Source of the DNA: Halorhabdus amylolytica
GTDB taxonomy: Archaea > Halobacteriota > Halobacteria > Halobacteriales > Haloarculaceae
DNA length: 64,000 nucleotides
Assembly (NCBI RefSeq): GCF_004944975.1
Contig: NZ_SPQG01000007.1
Span: 25,360-89,359, forward strand
Direction of reading: 5' to 3'
Each line of letters starts with the position of its first letter. Positions within the stretch are counted from its first letter, which is position 1. Of this stretch, positions 36,346 to 44,724 are shown piece by piece. The position numbers and the translations under genes were made by a program. Under the pieces are notes generated by a model. It was not told the DNA's origin, did not search any database, and was given only the letters and a program-made list of their open reading frames with translations.

Positions 36346-36741
36346 ATGATACTTGTCCCTGGGGTCCGAAACCCCGCTGTGGCAGACGACTCGGACCCGA
36401 TCGAACTCGGCGTGGCGTTGCTCTCCCACTTCGAGGATCCCGAACTGTCCGTCGCGGAGGCCGTCGATCGCCTGGAGAGCGTTACCACGGACCCCCGTCT
36501 CACGCGGGAGATACTGGAGACGGCGGAGGCGAGAGGCATCATCGAGCGCGAGGACGCGACCATCGAGCCGGTCGCCGGCAACTACGTGAGCTTCGAGAGC
36601 CAGGTAGTCGTCCGCGAGGGGGATTTTTCCTGTCGACGCTGCGGGGCCTCCCTCTCGACGGGCCACTTCGTCAAGTTCGACGCCGGGGAACTGGGACCGT
36701 TCGGCTCGTCGTGTATTCGGAAAGTGACGGGGCGGGAGTGA
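36346..36741 (+). CDS. Conserved haloarchaeal zinc-binding protein (DUF5830-like)
   Basis: The protein has 131 residues as called. The N-terminal half is a winged-helix-like region (LGVALLSHFEDPELSVAEAV, TREILETAEARGIIERED), and the C-terminal half has CRRCGASLSTGHFVKF and GPFGSSCIRKVTGRE, with three Cys. It matches a haloarchaeal family of unknown function. The GTG at 36379 (VADDSDPIELG) is an alternative start that fits the family better than the ATG at 36346. Its start is close to the divergent VTT gene, so both promoters share about 80 bases. Confidence 0.7.
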   Translation: MILVPGVRNPAVADDSDPIELGVALLSHFEDPELSVAEAVDRLESVTTDPRLTREILETAEARGIIEREDATIEPVAGNYVSFESQVVVREGDFSCRRCGASLSTGHFVKFDAGELGPFGSSCIRKVTGRE

Positions 36742-36786
36742 ACAGTCCGGCGTGGCGGACGGATCGACCGGAGTCCGCCGTCGCGA

Positions 36787-37881
36787 TCACTGCTCGCGGA
36801 GTTCCTCGACGAGTTGTTTGATCGCGTTGTGTTGTTTCTTCAGGAGCTGGTTCTGGCGTTTGACTGCGGTCGAGAGTTCGCCGACCTGTTCACGCAGCGA
36901 GCGGAGGTCCTCCTCGGAGGCCACGTCGGCGTCCGCGAGCAACGCTTCGAATGTTTCGGCGTCCGGGGGAGAGTCCGGCTCGCGACTCGATTGGTCTCTG
37001 GTTTGTTGGGCCGCTGTACCGCTCGCTTCCTCCCCGATTTCGTCTCCAACCTCGGTGGTCGCGACCGCCGTGTCGCCGGTCGCTTCGGACGTGGTCGCGG
37101 TCGTCTCCGACATCGTACCGACGTCCGTGTCCAAGAGCCCCTCGTCTCCGTCGTCTTCGGCCACCAGCGGATCGATACCCGAACCGAGGGTGAGGTCGTT
37201 CTGGTCGTCCTCTGGCCGTTCTTCCGCTGTCTCCGGTTCCTCGTCGACGCCGACGACGCGTCGTAACTCCTCGAAGGAGGCCACGTCGTAGAACTCGAAG
37301 ACGGCCGTCTTGACCGTCTCCTCGACGAGGCGGGCATCCTCACGAGGGATCTTGATCCGCTGGGGACGGTTGTCGATCGAGACGACCAGTTCCGTAGCGA
37401 CGCTTCCCTCCTCGAAGGCGATGTCCGTCACCCTCTCGTAGGGGTAACTCTCGTAGTCCTCGGCCCAGACCGTCCCGCCGATGTGTCTGACGAGGCGCTT
37501 CTCGGCGACGATCAGCGTCATCTCGCTGAACCGGAAGGCCCCGACGATCGACTCGTCAGCGTCGATGACCTCGTGGGCACCGAGCATCCCCTCGAGGAGT
37601 AGCGTGAGGACGTCCCGCGTATGGTCGGTCGGGACCGAAAACGAGCGTGTCTCGTCGAAGTAGTCGACGTGGAACTTCGATTTGCGTCGCCCTTCGGAAA
37701 GCTTGAGCCGATCGGCCTCGTGGGGATAGGAATCGACGCGCTCGTCGCTGATCAGTCCCTCGGAACGATAGACGATGGTCCGGGTGGGCGTCAGACAGAC
37801 CACGTCTTCGTCCCCAATCGACACGCCGGCGAGGATGTCCTCGTCCCCGAGCTCCTCCCGGACGAGGTCTGGTATGTCCAT
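36787..37881 (-). CDS. Conserved haloarchaeal protein with PH-like repeats and coiled coil (DUF7115-like)
   Basis: The 364-residue acidic protein has two related beta-rich modules, residues 1-95 (ILAGVSIGDEDVVCLTPTRT, IVYRSEGLISDERVDSYPHE) and 95-205 (IVGAFRFSEMTLIVAEKRLV, YESYPYERVTDI). These resemble bacterial PH-type folds. A disordered acidic linker (215-300) and a C-terminal coiled coil (LRSLREQVGELSTAVKRQNQ) follow. No catalytic motif is seen. The family is confined to haloarchaea and has no known role. It lies between DUF5830-like and tRNA-Met genes. Confidence 0.7.
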   Translation of the reverse strand: MDIPDLVREELGDEDILAGVSIGDEDVVCLTPTRTIVYRSEGLISDERVDSYPHEADRLKLSEGRRKSKFHVDYFDETRSFSVPTDHTRDVLTLLLEGMLGAHEVIDADESIVGAFRFSEMTLIVAEKRLVRHIGGTVWAEDYESYPYERVTDIAFEEGSVATELVVSIDNRPQRIKIPREDARLVEETVKTAVFEFYDVASFEELRRVVGVDEEPETAEERPEDDQNDLTLGSGIDPLVAEDDGDEGLLDTDVGTMSETTATTSEATGDTAVATTEVGDEIGEEASGTAAQQTRDQSSREPDSPPDAETFEALLADADVASEEDLRSLREQVGELSTAVKRQNQLLKKQHNAIKQLVEELREQ

Positions 37882-38002
37882 GCTCTTGGTGTACCCGTCC
37901 GTGGCTATAAATCCGCGGGCTTGGCGCCGCGAGGCTCGGTCACGCTTCGAGTTGGCGACAACTGACTCACGAGGCTCTGCCCTCGGGTGACCCGGAGATG
38001 AG

Positions 38003-38012
38003 AAGCTTAAAG
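38003..38012 (+). promoter_or_regulatory. TATA box of tRNA-Met
   Basis: The sequence aagcttaaag is about 27-36 bases before the first base of the tRNA at 38039, the usual distance for an archaeal TATA box. No other gene could use it in this orientation. Confidence 0.55.
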
Positions 38013-38038
38013 ACGACCCTCACGCAAGCAACGAGTGC

Positions 38039-38173
38039 GCCCGGGTGGCTTAGCTGGACATAGCGCCGCACTCATAGGGTCTTCCCACGTGTGCGCCATC
38101 GCATACCCGTCGGGGTTCGTGACCCCGGACCTGGGTCATGCGGAGATCGAGGGTTCGGAGCCCTCCCCGGGCA
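38039..38173 (+). tRNA. Elongator tRNA-Met (CAU) with a 61-base intron
   Basis: Acceptor GCCCGGG pairs with CCCGGGC (38166-38172), the discriminator is A, and CCA is not encoded. The T-arm is GAGGG-TTCGGAG-CCCTC. The anticodon stem is CCGCA (38066-38070) with TGCGG (38139-38143), and the anticodon CAT is at 38073-38075. After position 37 there is an intron at about 38077-38137, the standard archaeal site, removed by the splicing endonuclease. Haloarchaeal elongator tRNA-Met genes are known to carry such introns. The mature RNA would be about 74 bases. Confidence 0.93.
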
Positions 38174-38324
38174 CTTCTCAAAGCCGCCACTCACTCCGTT
38201 GAGTGGCAACTCCAGAGTGTGCCGGTGGAGGGCGATGAACCCAGCAAGGTCTCGCGCGAACGCCAGTGAGCGCGAGGGATGGAAATCTTCGATTTCCTGT
38301 CGTTCGGAGCCCTCCCCGGGCACT
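38153..38324. repeat. Duplicated tRNA-Met 3' end (possible attachment sites)
   Basis: The last 21 bases of tRNA-Met plus two more (38153-38175) recur exactly at 38302-38324, in the same orientation, 149 bases apart. The DNA between contains no gene; it has cactcactccgttgagtgg and ggaaatcttcgatttcc, both with hairpin potential. The structure matches the attL/attR repeats left by an integrated element, reduced here to a 149-bp unit, or a local duplication. Confidence 0.7.
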
Positions 38325-38778
38325 CCTCTGAAACTTAATATATCCACGGAGAACCGACTCCCAGCGGCGCGTTTTGACCTATCGACTTCGTAGGGATGTC
38401 GGGGCGTGAGTCACGGACTCCAGCCGGCAAAACCTGTGCCGAGAGGGGTGTCGACGCCCGATCGCGGTACACGTTGTGGTTCTTCTCACAGTGTTCTCGA
38501 TCGGATTTTAGTAAGCAGATCGCTCAGTGCAGGCAAGCCAGGTAACGGAGCAATATTCTCTCTAACCAATAGCTGTCAAGAACAACATGCTGCATAGAGG
38601 CCCTGAGTTCAGCAAGGCGATCATCGTCATCAATTCAGTATGTTCTACTGCCGATTAAATTATTTTATATAAGTGGTCGTGTTTTCATCATTCTGGCTCA
38701 TGTCGACACTATGTCAGCCACCAATAAATCATGTTTATCCATTAAGTTTATAGGTTTGCGCTGTGTAAATTTAAATCT
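38325..38778. other. AT-rich intergenic region before the UspA gene
   Basis: This stretch of about 450 bases has lower GC than the rest of the window and no convincing gene. A short minus-strand frame at about 38530-38632 (ASMQHVVLDSYWLERILLRY) looks like a gene remnant, but it has no start or family. From 38640 the sequence is very AT-rich (aaattattttatataagtgg), followed by the UspA promoter. Confidence 0.45.
38747..38752 (+). promoter_or_regulatory. TATA box of the UspA gene
   Basis: The sequence tttata lies 27 bases before the ATG at 38779, so transcription should start at or next to the start codon (leaderless). Confidence 0.5.
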
Positions 38779-39180
38779 ATGTATCAGATATTGATGCCGA
38801 TCGATGGCAGCGAATCGCGTGGACAGGCACAGGCCGAGACAGTCATCGGTTTACCTGCTGCAGCCGACCAGATCGAGGTATCATTGCTCCACGTGTTCGA
38901 AGATGAAGATCGGGAAGAGTCGACAGGAATCACCCAAATAGCGGGTGGTAGTGAAGCCAGTTCCCGATTACGGGAGGAGAGAGTCACTGTAACCGAGATC
39001 ACCCGCGTTGGAGATCCAGCCGAAGAGATCCTGGCGGCAGCCGACGAAATCGATGCGGACCATATCGTCCTTGGTGGTCGGAAACGGTCGCCGGCACAAT
39101 CACTGCTTTTCGGAAGTGTTAGTCAAGAGGTCATGCTCGACGCTGATCGCCCCGTCACGATCACCGGCGGAGAAAAGTAA
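38779..39180 (+). CDS. Universal stress protein (UspA family)
   Basis: The 133-residue protein starts MYQILMPIDGSESRGQAQAE, the typical UspA strand and loop. It has the nucleotide-binding signature near the end: ADHIVLGGRKRSPAQSLLFG then SVSQEVMLDADRPVTI, close to the usual G-x2-G-x9-G(S/T) pattern. It is a single-domain, cytoplasmic protein that probably binds ATP and is active under stress. Its AT-rich flanks are unlike those of its neighbours and suggest an accessory region between two tRNAs. Confidence 0.9.
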   Translation: MYQILMPIDGSESRGQAQAETVIGLPAAADQIEVSLLHVFEDEDREESTGITQIAGGSEASSRLREERVTVTEITRVGDPAEEILAAADEIDADHIVLGGRKRSPAQSLLFGSVSQEVMLDADRPVTITGGEK

Positions 39181-39399
39181 CTCTGTACTTACAGCCACCC
39201 ATTCCCGAAACAAATCGTCGAGTGATGGGATTCACGCCAGGCCTGAAGGCCAGGATTCTCTCGCTGTTCACAGATCGCAAGCAACACCAGCACCGATCTC
39301 AGTCAGTGTAAATCTACGAAAAACGTCCGGATTCCCAATTCTTCAGAAAGTACACTATCTTTAATGTTATACTGCCCGTAAGTATATGGGGGAATCCCA
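39181..39399. mobile_element. Short gap with a hairpin resembling an IS200/IS605 end
   Basis: Around 39222-39262 the sequence gggattcacgccaggcctga, with ggcctgaaggcc forming a hairpin, resembles the ends of haloarchaeal TnpB-type elements. Downstream, catctttaatgttatactgc supplies an AT-rich promoter for the CBS gene, with a possible TATA at about 39358-39365. No coding region is present. Confidence 0.35.
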
Positions 39400-39819
39400 A
39401 TGCCGATCAACGACCTTGCTCGAAGCGATACCGTGACTGCTGGTCCTAACACTCCCGTCACCGAACTCGCAGGGACCATGGACGAAGAGAACGTCGGAAG
39501 TATCGTGATCACGAACGATGAGACGCCCATCGGAATCGTTACCGATCGAGACCTGGCCGTTCGCATCCTCGGGGAAAAGCGTGACCCGACCGAACAGACC
39601 GCCGAAGACGTGATGACCGACGACCTCTGTACAATCGAGCCTGGCGCCGGCTTCTACCAGGCGGCCAACCTGATGGCTGATCACGGGATTCGGCGGCTCC
39701 CAGTCTGTGAAGATAATACTCTCGTCGGAATCATTACTGCTGATGACGTGACAGAACTGCTCGCCGACGAACAACAAAAGCTGGGAAACATCATCCGGTC
39801 TCAGCGACCTGAATACTGA
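39400..39819 (+). CDS. CBS domain pair protein
   Basis: The 139-residue protein has two CBS motifs: residues about 8-58 (TVTAGPNTPVTELAGTMDEE, VGSIVITNDETPIGIVTDRD) and about 70-125 (DDLCTIEPGAGFYQAANLMA, GIRRLPVCEDNTLVGIITAD). CBS pairs bind adenine nucleotides such as AMP or ATP and act as energy or ionic sensors. There is no attached enzyme domain. The partner is unknown. It is cotranscription-independent of UspA, as a separate promoter is likely. Confidence 0.9.
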   Translation: MPINDLARSDTVTAGPNTPVTELAGTMDEENVGSIVITNDETPIGIVTDRDLAVRILGEKRDPTEQTAEDVMTDDLCTIEPGAGFYQAANLMADHGIRRLPVCEDNTLVGIITADDVTELLADEQQKLGNIIRSQRPEY

Positions 39820-40051
39820 ATTTTATCTATCTTTAAGTGACAGGTTCTCTGGCCGGATGATGAATTTACCGATTGTTCTCAGACCCTCGCTGTCACGTGG
39901 TATCCGGTTCCACGTGGTCGCACTCACTACCTCACGGTTACGCGGTTTGGCTTTCGAAGTCGCTTCACAATCGCATTACCGTTCGTGCGCTACAACTGTG
40001 ATACTGATCCCGGGTCGCATTTGCGACTCACGAGTTAGTTCGTCGCAAAAG

Positions 40052-40126
40052 TGCTCCGGCAGGGATTTGAACCCTGGTCCTTGCCGTGAGAGGGCAAGAT
40101 GATTGGCCGGACTACACCACCGGAGC
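40052..40126 (-). tRNA. tRNA-Glu (anticodon CUC)
   Basis: The 75-base minus-strand sequence has acceptor GCTCCGG/CCGGAGC with discriminator A, D-arm GTGTAGTCCGGCCAATCA, anticodon stem TTGCC/GGCAA around loop CTCTCAC (anticodon CUC) and T-arm CAGGG-TTCAAAT-CCCTG. No intron. CCA is not encoded. Confidence 0.93.
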
Positions 40127-40191
40127 GCATTCTACGGTTGCGAAGAGACGGGTTTAACGGTTCCGCTTTCCACCGATTACGGCAGGCACTC

Positions 40192-41490
40192 TCAGGGAGG
40201 GTCGTCGTCGAGATCCTCAAAGGGGGACCGTGCGGCTTCGGGTTCGGCTCCCGGCAAACTGATGATGTTCTCGCGGCCGACCCGCAGCTTCGTGATCTCG
40301 CCCTCTTCTTCCATCTCGGAGAGCAGCATGCTCACCTTCGACTTCGACCACTCCGTGGCGTCGACGATCTCGGTCTGTTTCATCCGGCCGCCATTGTCTT
40401 CGAGCAACTGCCTGACGCGGTCCTCGTCGTCGAGCAGTGCCGTCTCCGCCCCGCTGCTCGTATCCGTCGCGGCCGTCCCGGCAGGATCGTCGCCTGAATC
40501 GTCGTCAGTCGCGATCGTCTCGTCCTCGGCCGGTTCGAGATACCCGTTTACCCACGCCGCAACGACGACTCCGAGCGCGACCAGCGCCAGTGCGGCGATT
40601 GTCACCAACATCCCGATTCCCGTCGAGGCGTCTCCAGCGGCTGTCGTCGTCCGGTCCGTCTCGGACCCGTCGGTCGATCCCTCGCCGGCGTTCGTCGTGT
40701 CCTCGGAAAGCGTCGTTCCGGCCCCGTCGGTCGCCTCCGTTCGGACCGCCGAGGCGGGCTGGAACGTCACTGTGGGTCGCCGATCGGCGAACGACTGTTC
40801 GCCAGTCCAGGCGACCCACTCGCTTTCGGGAAGCGTCGGCCCGGAGGTGTTCGTCGGCTGCGGGTCAACCGTCTCGAAGGCGAGGCCCGGACCGGTGACG
40901 AACCGCAGGCGCTGATCCGATCGGATGTAGATACCGCCCTCGAAGACGTCGCTGATGAGCACACCGCCATCCTCGCGTTGCTGCCCGAAGTTCGTCCACG
41001 TGAAAGACATTTCGACGATGCCACGATTACCGAACGGTGTGACCCGCGCGCCCCGGTCGAAGGCCGTCGCGTTCATCGGTCGGCCGGTGACGTTACTCCC
41101 GGCGGCCGTCAGCGCTTGGGCCTGCTTGACGAACTGTCGATAGAGCTCCGTTTCGTTCGTCCGGAAATCGGCCGCGAAGCCTTCGAAGTTCGCCTCCTCG
41201 GTCTCGTTTTCGAGCAATCGGGTGTACTGGAACGTCCACCTGGCTGACCCGTTCTCGAAGACGTGGATGCTGAACAGCGTCCGGTCGAAGTCCCCCGTCG
41301 TCTGCTGGAGCAACGCCGGCTGGCTGTCCGCCGGCTGTGGCCGATCCTCGAGGCGGTCCGTCTCGTCAGCGCTCGGCAGCGTCACGGGGTCGACTGTCGC
41401 CCCGTTACTCCCGCCTGCGATCGCGATCGGAACCACGATGAGCCCGACAATGACCATCAGGAGACCAACCACAGCTACCCGTCTGGACAT
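40192..41490 (-). CDS. Membrane-anchored winged-helix regulator
   Basis: The 432-residue protein has an N-terminal hydrophobic segment (VAVVGLLMVIVGLIVVPIAI), a large extracellular beta-rich region (60-230, with FSIHVFENGSARWTFQYTRL), a Thr/Asp-rich linker and a second membrane helix at about 293-315 (IGMLVTIAALALVALGVVVA). At the C-terminus (about 350-412) there is a winged helix (VRQLLEDNGGRMKQTEIVDA, WSKSKVSMLLSEMEEEGEIT). It would sense something outside and act on DNA or RNA inside, as a one-component system. Similar proteins are common in haloarchaea and mostly uncharacterised. It ends 65 bases from tRNA-Glu. Confidence 0.8.
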   Translation of the reverse strand: MSRRVAVVGLLMVIVGLIVVPIAIAGGSNGATVDPVTLPSADETDRLEDRPQPADSQPALLQQTTGDFDRTLFSIHVFENGSARWTFQYTRLLENETEEANFEGFAADFRTNETELYRQFVKQAQALTAAGSNVTGRPMNATAFDRGARVTPFGNRGIVEMSFTWTNFGQQREDGGVLISDVFEGGIYIRSDQRLRFVTGPGLAFETVDPQPTNTSGPTLPESEWVAWTGEQSFADRRPTVTFQPASAVRTEATDGAGTTLSEDTTNAGEGSTDGSETDRTTTAAGDASTGIGMLVTIAALALVALGVVVAAWVNGYLEPAEDETIATDDDSGDDPAGTAATDTSSGAETALLDDEDRVRQLLEDNGGRMKQTEIVDATEWSKSKVSMLLSEMEEEGEITKLRVGRENIISLPGAEPEAARSPFEDLDDDPP

Positions 41491-41615
41491 CTACCTGAGA
41501 TACATCCCACGCCAACATAAAAGGACTGTGACTGGCCTCAGACGGTCCATCCGGCGATCACCGTCGAGTTGTCGTGGGGTGTTCGGATCGTCTGCCCTTC
41601 TTGGGGGAAGGGATG

Positions 41616-44600
41616 TCAATCGGCCAGTTCCTTGGCGAGTACCTCGATGGGGTGTGGCGGGTCGTCGCTCGCCGTCTCGCCCTCGCCGATCTGGTGGCGA
41701 CAGGAGGCTCCCGGAGCGATCACGCGTTCGCCGTGGCTGTCCTCGATCTGATCGAAGAGGATCCCGGCGACGGCCTGGCTGAGCGAGTAGTGTTCGGCTT
41801 CGTAGCCGAACGACCCCGCCATGCCACAACAACCGCTGTCGAGGTGATCGACGTCGAAGCCGACTGCCGAGAGTACCGAGGAGGTGTGATGATCCTTCTT
41901 GACGGCCTTCTGCTGGCAGTGGCCGTGATACGTCAACGGCTCGCTTCCGGCCTCGACCGCGAGCTCGTCGACCAGCCCTTCGGTTTCGAGGTATTCGAAG
42001 ACACCGTAGCTGTTCTCGGCGACGGCCTCGACGTCCTCGCCCGCGAGTAGATCCAGGTAGTCCAGCTGGAACATCACGGCGACGGAAGGCTCGACGCTCA
42101 CGACATCCCAGCCGTCGGCCACGCGTGGCGCGAGGACATCGACGTTCTCGCGGGCGTGATCTTTCGCTTTGTCGAGAAAGCCCTTCGAGTGGGCTGCCCG
42201 ACCGCTGTCGGTCACGTCGACGGGCACCTCGACGTGCACGCCGGCCGCCTCCAACGCTTCGACGGCGGCCTTGCCGGCCTGGGGTCGGTTGTAGTTCGAG
42301 AACGAATCCGGGAACAGCAAGACCTTCCGGTCGGCCGCCGACTCCGGGACCTGTGGGCCGCGATCGGCGAACCAGTCGACGAACGTCTCCCGGTAGAAGG
42401 TCGGCAGGCCCCGTTCGCGGGCGATCCCGAGTACCTTCTCCTGGACGATCCCGGTCCCGGGCAGTCGCTGGGCCCAGTTCGAGACGGGGGCGAGTGCACT
42501 TCCGAGCGGGAACAGTCGATCGACGTTCGCGAAGAGTTTGTCCCGGAGACTCGAGCCGTGTTCCTGGTGGTGCTGGTGGACGACTTCGGCCTTGAGCTTC
42601 GCCATGTCCACCTCGCTGGGACAGTCCTTCGCACAGCCCTTACAGCCGATACAGAGGTCAAGCACCTCGGTGACGAACTCCTCGTCGGTGACGTCGTCGG
42701 GCAGGTCGCCGCTCATGGCCTGCCGGAGCATGTTCGCCCGGCCACGCGTGGAGGTGATCTCTTCCTCGCTGGCACGGAAGGTCGGGCACATCACGCCGCC
42801 GGTGGTGTCCTGGGGGCCACGACAGCCGCCACAGCCGTGACAGAGTTCGACCATGCCCTGCATGCCGTTGTCGTTGTCCCAGTTGAGGGTCGGCTCGAAC
42901 CCAAGATCGAGGTCGTACTCCGGGCTAAATCGGAGGTTCTCGGTCATGTCGTGGTCACCACAGACATTGCCCGGGTTGAGCAACCAGTCGGGGTCGAAGG
43001 CCGTCTTCAGGTCCTCGAAAGTCTCCCAGAGATCGTCACCGTATAGCTTGCGGTTGAACTGCGAGCGGGCGCGGCCGTCGCCGTGCTCGCCCGAGACGCT
43101 GCCGCCGTACTCGACGACGAGGTCGGTCGCACCCTCGGCGATGGCCTCGAACTGCTCCATCCCCTCGGTCGTCTTCGTGTTGACTAAGGGTCGGATGTGC
43201 AGACAGCCCGGTCCGGCGTGAGCGTAGAACGCCGCGAACGTGCCCACGTCATCCAGCAGATCCTGGAAGTCCGCGACGTACTCGGGGAGGTTCTCCGGCG
43301 GGACGGCAGTATCCTCGATGAAGCTGATGTGTTTCTCGTCGGTCGTCCGGCCCAGTAGGATCGGGTTCCCGCTCTTGCGGAGCTTCCAGAAACGCTTGCG
43401 TTCGTCGTCGTCGTGAGCCTCGCGTGCGTGGAAGGCATAATGGGACTCGTCGGTGATATCGCTCGCGCCGTCGCTGGGCTCGAGTTCGCTGTCGCCGTCG
43501 GGTACTCGATCGGCGATCAGGTCGGCGACCTTCTGACGACCTTTCTCGTCGCTGTCGGCGTAGAACTCCACCAGCAACATCGCGCCGGTCCCCTCCGGCA
43601 CGATCTCCTCGACTAGTGGCCCGAACTCCTCGGTCTTGCCCGCCAGCTCCAGTAGAACGTCGTCGAGGACTTCCAGTGCCGAGGGATCGTGTTCGAGGAT
43701 GATCGAGACATCCTCCATCGCGTCGATGAGATCCTCGTAGGCCAGCAGCGCGATGGACTTGGTTTCGGGAACCGGCTCTAAGGAGACTTCGGCCTCCGTG
43801 ATCACGGCGAGGGTCCCCTCGCTGCCGGCCAGCAGGCGTGCGAGGTTGACTGATCCGTCCTCGGCCTCCTCGATCAGGCGATCCAGGTTGTACCCCGAGA
43901 CGTTCCGTTTCAGGTCCGGGAACCGCTCGTCGATGGTGTCGGCCTCCTCTTCGACGATCCGCTCGACCTCGGCGTAGATCCGCGCCTCGAGGTCGCCGTC
44001 CGGGTCAGCACGTGCCTCGAGTTTGGCGAGCGTGACTTCGCCGAACTCGGTGACGGTCCCGTCGGCGAGGACGACCTCACATGATTCGACGTAGGCGTCG
44101 GTCTTCCCGTACTTCAGGGAGTGTGAGCCGGTGGAGTTGTTGCCGATCGCGCCGGCGACGGCGCTCTTGTCGCCGTAGGCGGGGTCGGGCGCGAACTTGA
44201 GATCGTGCTCGGCGAACGCCGCGTTCATGTCGCCGATGTACGTCCCGGCCTGAACCCGGGCCCGAGCGTTCTCGGGATCCGTCTCCAGCACGCTGTCCAT
44301 GTGGCGGGTAAAGTCTAGGACGACCGCCTCGTTGACGGTCTGGCCGGCGAGACTGGTTCCCCCTCCCCGGGGCAGGACCGGAATCTCCCGCTCGGCGCAG
44401 TACTCGACGACGCTCGCGACGTCGGCGGTCGATCGGGGGAAGACGACGCCGATCGGCAGGACCTCGTAGGCGCTGGCGTCCGTCGCGTACAGTTCCCGGG
44501 AGTACTCGTCGAAGCGCACGTCTCCGTCGATCAGCTCCCGGAGGTCGGCGACCAGTCCCGGTCGCTTTACGTTCTCACTGGCGTAATCGTAGTCCGCGCG

Positions 44601-44663
44601 GGCGTCGCTCGCCGGATCCGGAACGCTCGGCTCGGCGAGACCGACATTGTCGCTGGTTCCCAT
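41616..44663 (-). CDS. FAD-linked and Fe-S oxidoreductase (GlcD/GlpC fusion, D-lactate dehydrogenase-like)
   Basis: The 1,015-residue protein fuses two units. An N-terminal FAD-binding type 4 domain (LPIGVVFPRSTADVASVVEY, VLPRGGGTSLAGQTV) and an FAD oxidase C-terminal domain occupy residues 50-540. They are followed by Fe-S motifs CHGCGGCRG near 608 and CIGCKGCAKDCPSEVDMAKL near 669, and CCG-type segments YHGHCQQKAV near 917 and DSGCCGMAGSFGYE near 944. This matches membrane-associated D-lactate/glycolate-type dehydrogenases feeding electrons to quinone. The actual hydroxy-acid is not determined by sequence. No partner genes lie next to it. Confidence 0.88.
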   Translation of the reverse strand: MGTSDNVGLAEPSVPDPASDARADYDYASENVKRPGLVADLRELIDGDVRFDEYSRELYATDASAYEVLPIGVVFPRSTADVASVVEYCAEREIPVLPRGGGTSLAGQTVNEAVVLDFTRHMDSVLETDPENARARVQAGTYIGDMNAAFAEHDLKFAPDPAYGDKSAVAGAIGNNSTGSHSLKYGKTDAYVESCEVVLADGTVTEFGEVTLAKLEARADPDGDLEARIYAEVERIVEEEADTIDERFPDLKRNVSGYNLDRLIEEAEDGSVNLARLLAGSEGTLAVITEAEVSLEPVPETKSIALLAYEDLIDAMEDVSIILEHDPSALEVLDDVLLELAGKTEEFGPLVEEIVPEGTGAMLLVEFYADSDEKGRQKVADLIADRVPDGDSELEPSDGASDITDESHYAFHAREAHDDDERKRFWKLRKSGNPILLGRTTDEKHISFIEDTAVPPENLPEYVADFQDLLDDVGTFAAFYAHAGPGCLHIRPLVNTKTTEGMEQFEAIAEGATDLVVEYGGSVSGEHGDGRARSQFNRKLYGDDLWETFEDLKTAFDPDWLLNPGNVCGDHDMTENLRFSPEYDLDLGFEPTLNWDNDNGMQGMVELCHGCGGCRGPQDTTGGVMCPTFRASEEEITSTRGRANMLRQAMSGDLPDDVTDEEFVTEVLDLCIGCKGCAKDCPSEVDMAKLKAEVVHQHHQEHGSSLRDKLFANVDRLFPLGSALAPVSNWAQRLPGTGIVQEKVLGIARERGLPTFYRETFVDWFADRGPQVPESAADRKVLLFPDSFSNYNRPQAGKAAVEALEAAGVHVEVPVDVTDSGRAAHSKGFLDKAKDHARENVDVLAPRVADGWDVVSVEPSVAVMFQLDYLDLLAGEDVEAVAENSYGVFEYLETEGLVDELAVEAGSEPLTYHGHCQQKAVKKDHHTSSVLSAVGFDVDHLDSGCCGMAGSFGYEAEHYSLSQAVAGILFDQIEDSHGERVIAPGASCRHQIGEGETASDDPPHPIEVLAKELAD

Positions 44664-44724
44664 GGGCGTACCCTACGACGCTACCGAGATTAATGTCACG
44701 CTCCATAGCCGACGCGCGAACGGG

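Noticed and set aside
38091-38393. Frame over tRNA-Met and its duplicate
   Set aside because: It translates the tRNA intron and exon; the RNA folds well and explains the sequence.
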